Shown: positions 50,565 through 59,485 of the stretch, piece after piece | Numbering within the stretch: position 1 is the stretch's first letter | How the letters are laid out: each line of letters starts with the position of its first letter | NCBI RefSeq assembly: GCF_902498745.1 | Contig: NZ_LR701479.1 | Location: 2,318,881 to 2,382,880, forward strand | Source of the DNA: Erythrobacter sp. EC-HK427 | Lineage (GTDB): Bacteria > Pseudomonadota > Alphaproteobacteria > Sphingomonadales > Sphingomonadaceae | Length of the DNA stretch: 64,000 bases | Reading direction: 5' to 3' | The notes under the pieces: generated by a model | What the model was told of the DNA's origin: nothing | Seen by the model: the letters and a program-made list of their open reading frames with translations, nothing else | The model's database searches: none | Position numbers and translations under genes: made by a program

Positions 50565-50600
50565 GTAAAGTATTGGGCGTAGGAGAGAGGAAGCCCCCTC

Positions 50601-50768
50601 TCATGCTATCACGCTGAAAACAAATGCCACGCCGACAAATATCGCGGCCCAGATCAGTGCCATGCGGATCGTATCACTGGTGTCGATCTGGTAGGATCGA
50701 TACGCGCCAGCCGCTAGCGCCAGCCAGCCGACCAATCCGATGATCGAGACCCAATGCACACCGTTCAC
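50601..50768 (-). CDS. Small membrane protein (55 aa), last gene of the metG-tatD operon
   Basis: A 55-residue frame with a GTG start that overlaps the stop of the MBL gene by 4 bp (GTGA), as at several other junctions of this operon. The translation has two hydrophobic helices, IIGLVGWLALAAGAYR and IRMALIWAAIFVGVAFVFSV, joined by a short polar loop, so a two-pass inner-membrane protein is likely. No family recognised. Start position and coupling make a real gene plausible. Confidence 0.65.
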   Translation of the reverse strand: MNGVHWVSIIGLVGWLALAAGAYRSYQIDTSDTIRMALIWAAIFVGVAFVFSVIA

Positions 50769-51532
50769 GCCAACAGCTCCATTCCGTCATAGCCGACCAG
50801 GACATTGCCCGGAACTTCTGCCTGCAAAGTCGCATAATCCATGCTCTTGTCCAGATGCGACAGCACGGCCTTTCCGGCTTTGCACTTTTTGGCAAATTCC
50901 AACGACATGGCGAGATTGGCGTGCGTGGGATGCTTTTCGCGCCGCAAGCAATCGGTAACGAGGATATCGACCCGGTCAAAGAAGGCGATCATTTCCTTCG
51001 TCAAATGACTGAAGTCTGTCGCATAACCGATTGATTTACCATCGCATTCAAAGCGATAGGCAGTCGTGGTGATCGGCCCGTGCGGCATTTCCATATGCTC
51101 GACACCGAAGCCTGCGAAAATCCGTATGTTTTCCAGCGTGTTAAGCTCGACTATAGATGGGTAGCCATTCTGCCCCTCAAATACATAGTCAAAGCGCCGC
51201 CGAAGCCGACCTGCGGTGAATTCGGAGGCAAATCCGGGAACACCCGAGGTTCTGCCGAAGCGGAAGGGTCGGAGATCGTCGATGCCGTGGCAGTGGTCGG
51301 CATGATCATGCGTCCAGAAGACCGCATCGATTTTGGCAATCGAATTGCTGAGCAGCTGGCCCCGCAGATCAGGCGACGTATCGACCAGCAACCGCGCACC
51401 GGCCTTGTTCTCGACGATGATCGAAACGCGGCTGCGGCGGTTCTTCGGCTCTCTCGGATCGCATTCGCCCCAATCATTGCCGATGCGCGGAACCCCGGTG
51501 GACGTGCCGCAGCCGAGCACGATCAGCTTCAC
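50765..51532 (-). CDS. MBL-fold metallohydrolase (PhnP-like)
   Basis: A 255-residue metallo-beta-lactamase-fold hydrolase of the PhnP/GCGTSTGVP group: begins MKLIVLGCGTSTGVPRIG, has the zinc motif WTHDHADHCHGIDDLRPF, and further ligands near YATDFSHLT and SHLDKSMDY. PhnP is a cyclic phosphodiesterase, but the natural substrate of this branch is not known. The GTG start overlaps the tatD stop (GTGA), continuing the operon. Confidence 0.88.
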   Translation of the reverse strand: MKLIVLGCGTSTGVPRIGNDWGECDPREPKNRRSRVSIIVENKAGARLLVDTSPDLRGQLLSNSIAKIDAVFWTHDHADHCHGIDDLRPFRFGRTSGVPGFASEFTAGRLRRRFDYVFEGQNGYPSIVELNTLENIRIFAGFGVEHMEMPHGPITTTAYRFECDGKSIGYATDFSHLTKEMIAFFDRVDILVTDCLRREKHPTHANLAMSLEFAKKCKAGKAVLSHLDKSMDYATLQAEVPGNVLVGYDGMELLA

Positions 51533-52317
51533 GCCGCGCCCTTTCGCCCGGCCTTGGTGAACAGCGCGAAGAAATTGGCGGTCGTGGTTGCGGCGAGTTC
51601 TTCCACGTTCACGCCGCGTAGGTCTGCCACAAATTCGGCGGTGTTACGGACAAAGGCAGGCTCGCATTTCTTGCCGCGATGCGGGACGGGCGCGAGGAAC
51701 GGGCTGTCGGTTTCTACCAGCAGGCGGCCAGCCGGAATTTCTTTCGCAAATTCCTGTAGTTCGACAGCGTTCTTGAAAGTGACTATGCCCGATAGCGAGA
51801 TGGTGAGCCCCATTTCCAGCACCTGCCGGCCGAATGCGGGCGAGGCGGTGAAGCAGTGGATGAGGGCAGGGAAGGCGCCCTTCCCCATCTCGTCCGCCAG
51901 AATGTCCGCCGTGTCCCTGTCCGCATCGCGGGTGTGGATCACCAAAGGCAGGCCGGTTTCGCGCGCTACGCCGATATGCATCCGGAACAGATCGCGCTGC
52001 ACATCGCGGTCGGACTTGTCGTAGTAATAATCGAGCCCGCTTTCGCCGAGGCCGATGACTTTGGGATGGTCGCTTGCCGCCAGCAGCTTCTCGCGGCCCA
52101 GATCAGCGTGCTGGTCGGCCTCGTGCGGGTGGATGCCCACGGTGGCCCACACATCGGGCTCGCGTTCGGCCACGGCCACCACTTCGTCCCACTCCCGCTC
52201 GCGCGTCGAGATGTTGAGGAAGCCGTCGACCCCTGCCGCGCGCGCATTGGCGAGCACCTCGGCCTGCCGTTCGACCAGCCCTTGGTAAACCAGGTGGCAG
52301 TGGCTATCGATCAGCAC
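51529..52317 (-). CDS. TatD-family metal-dependent hydrolase
   Basis: A 262-residue TIM-barrel DNase-like hydrolase with LIDSHCHLVYQGLVERQAEV, GIHPHEAD, VIGLGESGLDYYY, LPLVIHTRDADRDTADIL, and LLVETDSPFLAPVPHRGKKC, all family motifs with metal-binding His, Glu and Asp. TatD proteins are 3'-5' exonucleases or D-aminoacyl-type hydrolases; not part of Tat export. The start is a GTG overlapping the metG stop by one base (TAGTG). Confidence 0.93.
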   Translation of the reverse strand: MLIDSHCHLVYQGLVERQAEVLANARAAGVDGFLNISTREREWDEVVAVAEREPDVWATVGIHPHEADQHADLGREKLLAASDHPKVIGLGESGLDYYYDKSDRDVQRDLFRMHIGVARETGLPLVIHTRDADRDTADILADEMGKGAFPALIHCFTASPAFGRQVLEMGLTISLSGIVTFKNAVELQEFAKEIPAGRLLVETDSPFLAPVPHRGKKCEPAFVRNTAEFVADLRGVNVEELAATTTANFFALFTKAGRKGAA

Positions 52318-53885
52318 TACGCGCCCTCGCCCTCGGCTGCGGGTAGTTCGAGGCGGGGGAACAGGCCTTGCGGCTGATCGAGCCGGAAATCGCTCTCTGC
52401 CAGCGGCGAGTACCAATGCGACCGGATGGCATCGGGACTGCGCAAGTCCTCGCCAATCCCCATCGCGCAGAGCAGTTTCGCCATTGATCCGGGCATGACC
52501 GGCACCACCGCTACCGCAAGCTGCGCGATACAAATGTAGAGCGTGGCGAGTACCGTCTGCATCCGCTCCGGATCGGTCTTTTTGAGCGCCCAGGGCGCCG
52601 CTGCATCGATATAGGCGTTGCAGGCAAACACCGCGCCCATCCACGCTTCCAGCGCCTGCGCGAAAGCCAGATCGGCATAGGCGGCGGGCATTTCCTGATG
52701 GATTACGCGGTCAACATGGGTGAACAACGCGTTGTCTTCGTCGGTATGCCTATGCACTTCGGGCAGGGCCGCCTCGCAATTCTTGAAGATCAACGAAAGC
52801 GTGCGCTGCGCCAGATTGCCGAAGCTGTTGGCCAATTCCGAATTTGAACGGTTTACAATCGCTTCTGCCGAATAGCTGCCATCCTGCCCGAAGCTGAATT
52901 CGCGCAGCAGGAAATACCGCAGCACGTCTACTCCATACCGCTCCGCCAGTTCGCCCGGATCGGTGACATTGCCCAGCGACTTCGATTCCTTCTGCCCGCG
53001 ATTGAGCAGGAAGCCATGCGCGAACACCTGTTTGGGCAACGGGATATCCGCGCTCATCAGGAAGGCGGGCCAGTAAACGGTGTGGAAGCGGGTAATGTCC
53101 TTGCCGATCAAGTGCAGATCGGCGGGCCAGAATTTGGCCATGTCCGGCGTCGCATCGGGATAGCCCAATCCGGTGAGATAATTGGTGAGCGCATCCACCC
53201 ACACATACATCACATGGTTTTCCGCACCGGGGACTTTCACCCCCCAGTCAAAGCTGGTGCGGCTGACCGAAAGATCGCGCAAGCCTCCCTCGACAAAGCG
53301 CAGCACTTCGTTGCGACGGCTTGCCGGCCGGATGAAATCGGGGTTCTCAGAGTAAAGCGCGAGCAGCTTGTCCTGATAGTTCGAGAGGCGGAAGAACCAC
53401 GTTTCTTCTTCCGTCCATTCCACCGGCGTGCCCTGCGGGGAGAGCTTCTCGCCCCCCTCGCCTTCGGTCAACTCGCTTGCGTCATAATAGGCTTCGTCGC
53501 GGATCGAGTACCAGCCTTCGTAGCGGTCGAGATAGAGATCGCCCTTGGCTTCCATCGCCCGCCAGATCGCCTGGCTGGCGCGGTGGTGCACATCCTCGCT
53601 GGTGCGGATGAAGCGATCATACGAGATATCAAGCTGATCAAACAGACTGCGGAAATGGCCTGACATTTCGTCCGCCAGCGCGCGCGGGGTGATGCCCAGT
53701 TCGCGGGCCTTCTGCGCCATTTTGAGGCCGTGTTCGTCCGTTCCCGTTTGGAACCGCACCTCGCGCCCCATCTGGCGGTGGAAGCGGGCGAGCACATCGG
53801 CGGCAATCGTCTCATAGGCATGGCCGATATGCGGCCTGCCATTGGGATAATGAATCGCGGTGGTGAGATAGAAGGGATCGGCCAT
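52317..53885 (-). CDS. metG: Methionyl-tRNA synthetase
   Basis: Charges tRNA-Met. The 522-residue protein has the class I HIGH motif in IHYPNGRPHIGHAYE, RFQTGTDEHGLKMAQKAREL, the WPADLHLIGKDITRFHTVYW segment and an anticodon-binding domain. The second signature, normally KMSKS, reads KESKSLGNV. No C-terminal EMAP-like tRNA-binding domain is present. It lies 12 bp after holB and overlaps tatD. Confidence 0.96.
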   Translation of the reverse strand: MADPFYLTTAIHYPNGRPHIGHAYETIAADVLARFHRQMGREVRFQTGTDEHGLKMAQKARELGITPRALADEMSGHFRSLFDQLDISYDRFIRTSEDVHHRASQAIWRAMEAKGDLYLDRYEGWYSIRDEAYYDASELTEGEGGEKLSPQGTPVEWTEEETWFFRLSNYQDKLLALYSENPDFIRPASRRNEVLRFVEGGLRDLSVSRTSFDWGVKVPGAENHVMYVWVDALTNYLTGLGYPDATPDMAKFWPADLHLIGKDITRFHTVYWPAFLMSADIPLPKQVFAHGFLLNRGQKESKSLGNVTDPGELAERYGVDVLRYFLLREFSFGQDGSYSAEAIVNRSNSELANSFGNLAQRTLSLIFKNCEAALPEVHRHTDEDNALFTHVDRVIHQEMPAAYADLAFAQALEAWMGAVFACNAYIDAAAPWALKKTDPERMQTVLATLYICIAQLAVAVVPVMPGSMAKLLCAMGIGEDLRSPDAIRSHWYSPLAESDFRLDQPQGLFPRLELPAAEGEGA

Positions 53886-53896
53886 CGCCGCTGTCC

Positions 53897-54868
53897 CTAG
53901 GCTGACGCTTTCCTGCCTGCAAGACCGGCGAGCAGCGTTCCGACCTCCATGATGAGCAGGCCGGCATCGAAATTGGCGGTCGGCGCTTGCCCTGCCAGCT
54001 TCACCAGCGCGCTGTGGGTGTCGACGAGCGTGGGGATGGCCCGCTTGGGCGTGCGCGCCAGCCTGTCAGCCACCACCGCGCGGGCGAGCTCGATGGCGGC
54101 AAACTGCTTTTCGCGCTTGGGCCGTGCGCCCATCGCGGCGGCGAGCTGGCCGCGCAGGGAGAAATCGGGATCACCGCGTTCGACCAGCACCTGCATCAGC
54201 TGGTGTATCGCGCCGAGATCGAGCTCGACGAAATCGATCGCTGCACCCGGAGAGCCGCTGGCGGCCGCAATCGCGGCGGCGCGCATGGCGGCGCTGGCCT
54301 GTGGTGCCTCGCGGGCCAGCACCGCGTCCATATCAGCGTCGGAAACGCGCGGAAAATCGAGCACGCGGCAACGCGAGCGGATCGTCGGCAACAGTCGCCC
54401 GATGCGATGCGCGATCAGCAGGAAGTGAGTGCCCGCAGGCGGTTCCTCGAGACTTTTCAAGAGTGCGTTGGCGGCGCCTTTCTCCAGATCGTCAGCCGGA
54501 TCGAAAATGACCACACGGCGGCTGCCCAGCGTCGGCCTTGTCGTCAGGCGCTGCTGCAATTCGCGCACTTGCTTGACGCGGATGCTGCGGGCGAGTTCAA
54601 ACGGCTTGCCGTCCTGCCGCTTCTTTTCCTCCTTGTCGTCTTTCGGGCCATGCGAAATGTAGAGGATATCGGGATGGTCGCCCTCGGGCTGCTTCACGCC
54701 CGCTTCGGCCACCAGTTCACGCGCGGCGGCGAGCGCGAAGGCGGATTTGCCGACGCCCTTCTGGCCCGACAAAATCCATCCATGATGCATCCGCTCGCCC
54801 GCCATGGCGCGCCGCCATTCGGCCCAGGCCTGCGCATGTCCGATATAGTCGGCCGCCGGGCGCGTCAT
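53897..54868 (-). CDS. holB: DNA polymerase III subunit delta prime
   Basis: The clamp-loader subunit delta prime, encoded after tmk as in many bacteria. The 323-residue protein has a P-loop WILSGQKGVGKSAFALAAAR, VKQVRELQQRL, VVIFDPADDLEKGAANALLK, LLKSLEEPPAGTHFLLIAHR and the SRC-like motif LLPTIRSRCRVLDF. The ATG at 54868 overlaps the tmk stop (ATGA). The frame upstream of it is antisense-like coding of tmk. Confidence 0.94.
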   Translation of the reverse strand: MTRPAADYIGHAQAWAEWRRAMAGERMHHGWILSGQKGVGKSAFALAAARELVAEAGVKQPEGDHPDILYISHGPKDDKEEKKRQDGKPFELARSIRVKQVRELQQRLTTRPTLGSRRVVIFDPADDLEKGAANALLKSLEEPPAGTHFLLIAHRIGRLLPTIRSRCRVLDFPRVSDADMDAVLAREAPQASAAMRAAAIAAASGSPGAAIDFVELDLGAIHQLMQVLVERGDPDFSLRGQLAAAMGARPKREKQFAAIELARAVVADRLARTPKRAIPTLVDTHSALVKLAGQAPTANFDAGLLIMEVGTLLAGLAGRKASA

Positions 54869-55500
54869 CCGCTCTCGCCCAGCATCGGCGCCATCGCCTG
54901 CACAATCCGCTGGTGCACCGCGTCGGGCGAGCCGCTCGCATCGATCAGCACGAAGCGCTCGGGATCCATCGCCGCAAGGTCGCGGAACCTTTGCCCGACC
55001 TTGGCGTGATATTCGGCCGATTTTCCGCCAATCCTGTCGGGCGTATCGCCATCGCGTGCTTCCAGGCGCTGCGCCACGTCCTCGCCATTGGCATAAAGCA
55101 GGAAAGTAACATCGGGCATCAGCGCGTAAGAGCCGATGGTGTGGAGCGAGAGGATCGCATCGTCGGACAGATCGTCTCCTCCCGCCTGATAGGCGCGTGA
55201 GGAATCGATGAAGCGGTCGCACACCACCCATTTGCCGGCATCGAGCGCGGGTCCGATAGCGTGGGTGACGTGGTCGGACCGCGCGGCGGCGAACAGCAGC
55301 GCCTCGGCATTCGCGTCCCAGTCATATTGCGTATCGAGCAGCAGTGCGCGGATGGCTTCGGCGCCCTTGGTGCCGCCCGGCTCGCGGGTCAGCAGCACGC
55401 TGCGCCCGCGCGCTTGCAGCATTTCAGCGAGCATTCGGGCCTGCGTCGATTTGCCGACGCCTTCGCCGCCTTCGAAGGTGATGAAGCGCCCGCCGCTCAT
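54865..55500 (-). CDS. tmk: Thymidylate kinase
   Basis: Phosphorylates dTMP to dTDP. The 211-residue protein begins MSGGRFITFEGGEGVGKSTQ, which includes the P-loop, then VLLTREPGGTKGAEAIR, WVVCDRFIDSSRAYQAGGDD and a LID region. The ATG at 55500 overlaps the preceding stop (ATGA); a GTG at 55509 is an alternative. Between dacD-type carboxypeptidase and holB in a tightly overlapped operon. Confidence 0.95.
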   Translation of the reverse strand: MSGGRFITFEGGEGVGKSTQARMLAEMLQARGRSVLLTREPGGTKGAEAIRALLLDTQYDWDANAEALLFAAARSDHVTHAIGPALDAGKWVVCDRFIDSSRAYQAGGDDLSDDAILSLHTIGSYALMPDVTFLLYANGEDVAQRLEARDGDTPDRIGGKSAEYHAKVGQRFRDLAAMDPERFVLIDASGSPDAVHQRIVQAMAPMLGESG

Positions 55501-56645
55501 CCCAGCCACCCGGCAAAGGCGTTCGCGATCCGCTCCAGCGGGCCTGCCCGTTCCACGCTTTCGGCGGCCGCCAGCGGCGCTTCGAGAACGATCTCCCCGT
55601 CAATCGCCAGCCGCAAGCGTGCCACGATGTCGCCTTCGGCGAAGGGTGCCATGATTGGCCCGCGATAGGCGATATCGATAGTGTAGTCCCCTTCCCCCAC
55701 GCCCTCGGGCAGAGCGATGGCGAAATCCTCGGGCAGGCGCAGGCCGACCTCGCGCCGCTCCCCGTCCTGCACCTGCGCCAGCCCGACGCGGGTGCCGCCC
55801 GCAAACAGGCGCTGCTGGCGAAAATTGGCGAACCCCCATTCGAGGAAGGCGCGCGCGGCTTCATCGCGCATGGGCTCGGTCGGCGCGCCCGCCAGCACCA
55901 TCATCAGCCGCCGCCCGTCGCGCTCGGCCGAACCGAGGAAGTTGAACCCGGCTTCGTTGGTGTAACCGGTTTTCAGCCCGTCCGCCCCGGCAACGCGGCC
56001 TGTCACAGGATCGTGATTGTCCTGCGCGATATCGCCCCAGCGCAGCCCGCGATGGCCGTAGAAGCGGCGGTAGAGCGCCTCATGCTCCTGCACCGTGGCG
56101 CGGCCGAGCAGCACCAGATCATGCGCCGTGGTATAGGTCTGCCCGCCATCGGGAAAGCCGTTGGCCGAGCCGAAATGGGTGTTGCGCATCCCCAGCGCTT
56201 GCGCATTCGCGTTCATCAGCGCCAGCCATTGATCAAGCGAACCCGTTGCTGCCACGGCCAGCGCCACGCTGGCGTCATTGCCCGAAACAGTCGTCACCCC
56301 CAGCAGCAATTGCGCCACGGTGGGCCGCTCGCCCGCGCGCAGGAACATGGTACTGCCTTCGTTATACCATTCATCCTCCAGCGCCTGGCTGTAGAGGAAG
56401 GGCATGTCGAGCCGCAGCTCGCCCGCCTCGATCAGTGCGAAAGCGGTGTAGGCGGTCATCACCTTGGTGACGGAGGCGGGCACGAAGCGGCGATCCGCCT
56501 CGCGCGCATAGAGCGTCTGCCCGTTCGACAGGTCAACCAGCAGCGCAATCGGTATATCATCGGGAACCGGCGCTTCGTTGGCGATAGCAGGCGCGGCGAG
56601 CCATAGCGCCCACGCTGCCCCAATCGCCGCACCAATCCGTTTCAC
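55497..56645 (-). CDS. D-alanyl-D-alanine carboxypeptidase (S11 family, DacD/PBP5-6-like)
   Basis: A periplasmic penicillin-binding protein that trims the terminal D-Ala of peptidoglycan stem peptides. The 382-residue protein has a signal peptide (MKRIGAAIGAAWALWLAAPA), the SxxK motif at S58-K61 (VPASVTKVMTAYTAF), SGN in TTVSGNDASVALAV and KTG in ADGLKTGYTNEAGF, and the C-terminal beta-sheet domain with an amphipathic membrane-binding tail. GTG start at 56645. It follows the RlpA-like gene by 45 bp. Confidence 0.92.
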   Translation of the reverse strand: MKRIGAAIGAAWALWLAAPAIANEAPVPDDIPIALLVDLSNGQTLYAREADRRFVPASVTKVMTAYTAFALIEAGELRLDMPFLYSQALEDEWYNEGSTMFLRAGERPTVAQLLLGVTTVSGNDASVALAVAATGSLDQWLALMNANAQALGMRNTHFGSANGFPDGGQTYTTAHDLVLLGRATVQEHEALYRRFYGHRGLRWGDIAQDNHDPVTGRVAGADGLKTGYTNEAGFNFLGSAERDGRRLMMVLAGAPTEPMRDEAARAFLEWGFANFRQQRLFAGGTRVGLAQVQDGERREVGLRLPEDFAIALPEGVGEGDYTIDIAYRGPIMAPFAEGDIVARLRLAIDGEIVLEAPLAAAESVERAGPLERIANAFAGWLG

Positions 56646-56690
56646 GCCCGCTCCGCTTGTCTGGCGGAGGCCAAGCGCATCCGCGCTGCC

Positions 56691-57815
56691 TCAGTCGCCG
56701 GTGAAGATTCGTGCGTCGCTATAGCCTGCGCGCTGGACATTGGCGAGCGAGGCCTCGGCTTCTCCACGGGTGGCGAAGGGGCCGGTGCGCACGCGGTAGA
56801 ATCGTCCCGCCTGCGTTACCTGCCCGCCGATATCGCGCGCCACGCGGTCGGCGCGGCTGCGATCAGCGAACGCGGCGGCCTGCACAACGAAGCCGCCTGT
56901 GACTGCGGTTGCTGGGGCCGGAGCGGGCGCAGGTGCCGGTGCGGGAGTGGCTGCCGGAGCCGTGGTCGCAGCCGGAGCCGGGGCCGGAGCGGGCGCTGGT
57001 GAACTAGAACCGAGCGGCGGGAGCGCGGGCACATCCGCAACGCGCGGCGCGGGAACGGGCATCGGTGCCGGAGCGGGCGCAGGTGCCGGAGCAGGTGCCG
57101 GAGCGGGCGCCGGAGTTTGCTGCGCGGTCGAGGGCGCAATCTCCACCGTTGGGATCGGTTGCGGAACGCGCGGTGTCGCGGCCGGGCTGGCGGCGTTTTC
57201 CGCGCGCAGCGATGCGCCGCCATCTTCGGGCAAGCGTCGACGCAGCACGGTCAGCAGCGAAGGCGGCGTATCCATCCGCAAAGGCGCAGCCTGCCCTGCC
57301 CGCAGCAGGAAGCGCTGGTCTTCGGGCGGCACCGCGCGGCGCACGCGCACCGGTGTTTCGCTGCTCGCTCCCAATTGCGCCATCGCGGCAGGCGACAGGG
57401 CGACCAGATGGTTCGACGTCATCGGCCCGCGCCGCTCCACACGGACGAGGATGGTGCGCCCGGTATCGAGCGCGGTCACTTCGACATAGCTGGGCAGCGG
57501 CAGCGTGTGATGCGCGCCGGTGTAACCCATCGCGCCTGCATCAATCGTCGCATAGCCGACATGATCGTAATTGAGCACATCGGCGGGCTCGTATTCGGTG
57601 TTGCCAACCGTGTAGGGCGCGCCGACGACCACGGGGAAGTCCGCAATCGGCCCGTTGCTGCGTGCAGGCGCGGTCACGTCTCCCGCGCTGGAAAGGCCGG
57701 GCTGTCCCGCACCGCCGCCACAGGCAGCCAGCGCAAGCCCAAGCGAAAGGGTTAACGGAGCCCGCGCAATCCTTGGCGCAAGCCGGGCGAAACGGAATTC
57801 ATCGGGAGATCTCAT
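56691..57815 (-). CDS. Degenerate RlpA-like SPOR lipoprotein
   Basis: A 374-residue outer-membrane lipoprotein (lipobox LALAAC near residue 30), an RlpA-type double-psi barrel domain (about residues 70-165, HHTLPLPSYVEVTALDTGR, then ALSPAAMAQLG), a long Ala-Pro linker (about residues 230-300) and a C-terminal SPOR domain (FVVQAAAFADRSRADRVARD), which binds denuded septal glycan. Where RlpA lytic transglycosylases have the catalytic Asp in NDRGP, this protein reads ERRGP, and the segment before HHTLP is shortened, so activity is doubtful. The ATG at 57815 (MRSPDEF) overlaps the mltB stop region by 17 bp. Confidence 0.82.
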   Translation of the reverse strand: MRSPDEFRFARLAPRIARAPLTLSLGLALAACGGGAGQPGLSSAGDVTAPARSNGPIADFPVVVGAPYTVGNTEYEPADVLNYDHVGYATIDAGAMGYTGAHHTLPLPSYVEVTALDTGRTILVRVERRGPMTSNHLVALSPAAMAQLGASSETPVRVRRAVPPEDQRFLLRAGQAAPLRMDTPPSLLTVLRRRLPEDGGASLRAENAASPAATPRVPQPIPTVEIAPSTAQQTPAPAPAPAPAPAPAPAPMPVPAPRVADVPALPPLGSSSPAPAPAPAPAATTAPAATPAPAPAPAPAPATAVTGGFVVQAAAFADRSRADRVARDIGGQVTQAGRFYRVRTGPFATRGEAEASLANVQRAGYSDARIFTGD

Positions 57816-58833
57816 CTGCAAGCAACCCCACACTCATGGCGTAGTAATTCGAGCAGTTATATTCGAGGATAACCCTATAATTCTGCGTTAACAGGTAACC
57901 GGGAGCGGCGGGGCCATCGGGTTCGAACAGCGTGGCGAGCACATCGTCACCGATGGGCGCGCGCGGTTCGATGCCCCTCGCCCGCCATTCACGCACGGTC
58001 AGCCAGCGGCTGTGGCGTTCGTGCACGCGTGGGCAGACCGGCGATGTCACGCGGCTTTCAATCCCGCTGCGGTCAGCCGTATTGGGCACAAAGGCGCGCA
58101 CCGCCCACGGCTCGCCCTGACGCCATCCGGCGTCGCGGAAATAATTGGCGATGGAGGCCAGCGTATCGGCATCGCTGTTCCACAAATCGCGCTGCCCATC
58201 CCCGTCAGCATCGACCGCGAGGCGCAGATAGACGCTGGGGAGAAACTGGCCATTGCCGAATGCACCGGCATGGCTCCCGACCAAGCGGCTGCGCGGCACG
58301 CCCTGATCGACCATTTTCAGCACCGCGATCAGTTCGGGCTCGAACAGATCACGGCGGCGGCCTTCCCAGGCCAGCGTGGCGAGGCTGCGCGGCAGATCGA
58401 AACTGCCCATCACCGCGCCGTAAGACGTCTCGTGCCCCCAGATGGCGATGACGATTTCTGCCGGAACGCCATATTCCTGCTCGATCCGCGACGCGATCGG
58501 GCGCACCCGCGCCAAAGTGCGCACGCCGCCATTGATCCGCGCCTGCGTGTTGTGCCGGCCGAGGTAGTTGGCCATCGAGGGGAAGCCGGTGGACGTGCGC
58601 GGGCTGCCTGCGGAAACAAGCTGGTCGCGGTCCAGCTCGATCACCCGGTTGTTGGGCGTGAGGCCGGTGAACACGGCGTCAATCGTTCGCTGGCTCACCC
58701 CTTCGGCGCGGGCCTGCGCAGCGACGGTTTCGAGATAGGCGTCAAAAGACTGCGTCTGGGCATTGGCTTGCGTGGCGAAGGCGAGCGAAGCGGCAATCGC
58801 AAGGGCGGCGAGACGGAGAGGTTTGCTGATCAT
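57799..58833 (-). CDS. Lytic murein transglycosylase (MltB-like)
   Basis: A 344-residue periplasmic enzyme that cleaves glycan strands to anhydro-muropeptides. It has a signal peptide (AALAIAASLAFATQANAQ), the SLT-2/MltB fold with catalytic glutamate in IVIAIWGHETSYGAVMGSFD, and GSHAGAFGNGQFLPSVYLRL and NYFRDAGWRQGEPWAVRAFV. No lipobox is seen, so it is soluble. First gene of the long minus-strand operon. Confidence 0.92.
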   Translation of the reverse strand: MISKPLRLAALAIAASLAFATQANAQTQSFDAYLETVAAQARAEGVSQRTIDAVFTGLTPNNRVIELDRDQLVSAGSPRTSTGFPSMANYLGRHNTQARINGGVRTLARVRPIASRIEQEYGVPAEIVIAIWGHETSYGAVMGSFDLPRSLATLAWEGRRRDLFEPELIAVLKMVDQGVPRSRLVGSHAGAFGNGQFLPSVYLRLAVDADGDGQRDLWNSDADTLASIANYFRDAGWRQGEPWAVRAFVPNTADRSGIESRVTSPVCPRVHERHSRWLTVREWRARGIEPRAPIGDDVLATLFEPDGPAAPGYLLTQNYRVILEYNCSNYYAMSVGLLADEISR

Positions 58834-58940
58834 GTGGGCACCCTATGCGGTCGTCTCCCCAAAGGGAATCCCCTGAATTGTGCTCTGAGGCAGATGGACT
58901 CGCGATTAAGGTGAAGTGTGTGGAATCGGACTTTGGCGCA

Positions 58941-58957
58941 GGACGCGTAGCTCAATG
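58941..58957 (+). other. Short tRNA 5'-like fragment
   Basis: GGACGCGTAGCTCAATG matches the acceptor and D-arm start of the tRNA-Lys at 26138 (GGACGCATAGCTCAGTTG) in 15 of 17 positions. It overlaps the last codons of the low-GC kinase gene on the opposite strand. Nothing tRNA-like follows it. It may be chance or an attachment-site relic. Confidence 0.25.
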
Positions 58958-59452
58958 GCGAAGTGGCAGCGCTGCCTTCACCGTGTCTATCAGAAGCTTA
59001 CTGGCTTCCGGTATGTCGAGAGAACCAATCGAAACAGTTAGATCCGCAAAGCTGAACAGCTTATCTTGCTCGAGCCTACTAATTGCGTTGAAGCTGGTTA
59101 AGGACGCGGGGGAAAACAGGTGACCAATTACGGTTTTTCCGAGCCTCTCGTTAGGAGCAGCCTTGATCCAGACAGAAAACACGCGTTCCTTAATCTGCGG
59201 CCCCATAATTTCGTCAGAGAAATCCTCGTATCCAGCGGCAATTACTGATTGGTTGCATCGGCTCAGACCTTGCAATAGGCCGCGGCGTGTAGATAGTCCG
59301 TTTGATCCTCCGTCAGAAATGCTCGCGATTTCCGCATCTACGTCAAAAAAATTATAGTTCAGCGCCTCCGCGAGTGTAGGCCCAAGGGTGGATTTTCCAA
59401 CGCCAGAGTGCCCGACGAGCACGATGACTGAATTGCTTTCATCTATTGCCAT
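58952..59452 (-). CDS. Shikimate kinase-like P-loop protein of low GC
   Basis: A 166-residue P-loop kinase: begins MAIDESNSVIVLVGHSGVGK, Walker A GHSGVGKST, then LNYNFFDVDAEI, as in shikimate kinases, but the shikimate-binding arginines and GGG motif are not evident. Substrate unknown. The gene is clearly AT-richer than its neighbours and lies directly at the 3' side of tRNA-Ser, so acquisition at a tRNA gene is likely. The start at 59452 is the last ATG before the P-loop; the frame upstream runs through the tRNA. Confidence 0.68.
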   Translation of the reverse strand: MAIDESNSVIVLVGHSGVGKSTLGPTLAEALNYNFFDVDAEIASISDGGSNGLSTRRGLLQGLSRCNQSVIAAGYEDFSDEIMGPQIKERVFSVWIKAAPNERLGKTVIGHLFSPASLTSFNAISRLEQDKLFSFADLTVSIGSLDIPEASKLLIDTVKAALPLRH

Positions 59453-59485
59453 GTCTTTTCCGCTTGTCGCGGCCCCCCAATTCGT

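Noticed and set aside
56920-57115. G/C-rich imperfect tandem repeats, first taken for a minisatellite or CRISPR-like array
   Set aside because: They encode the Ala-Pro linker of the RlpA-like protein in frame and have no spacers. No CRISPR array or cas gene is seen in the window.
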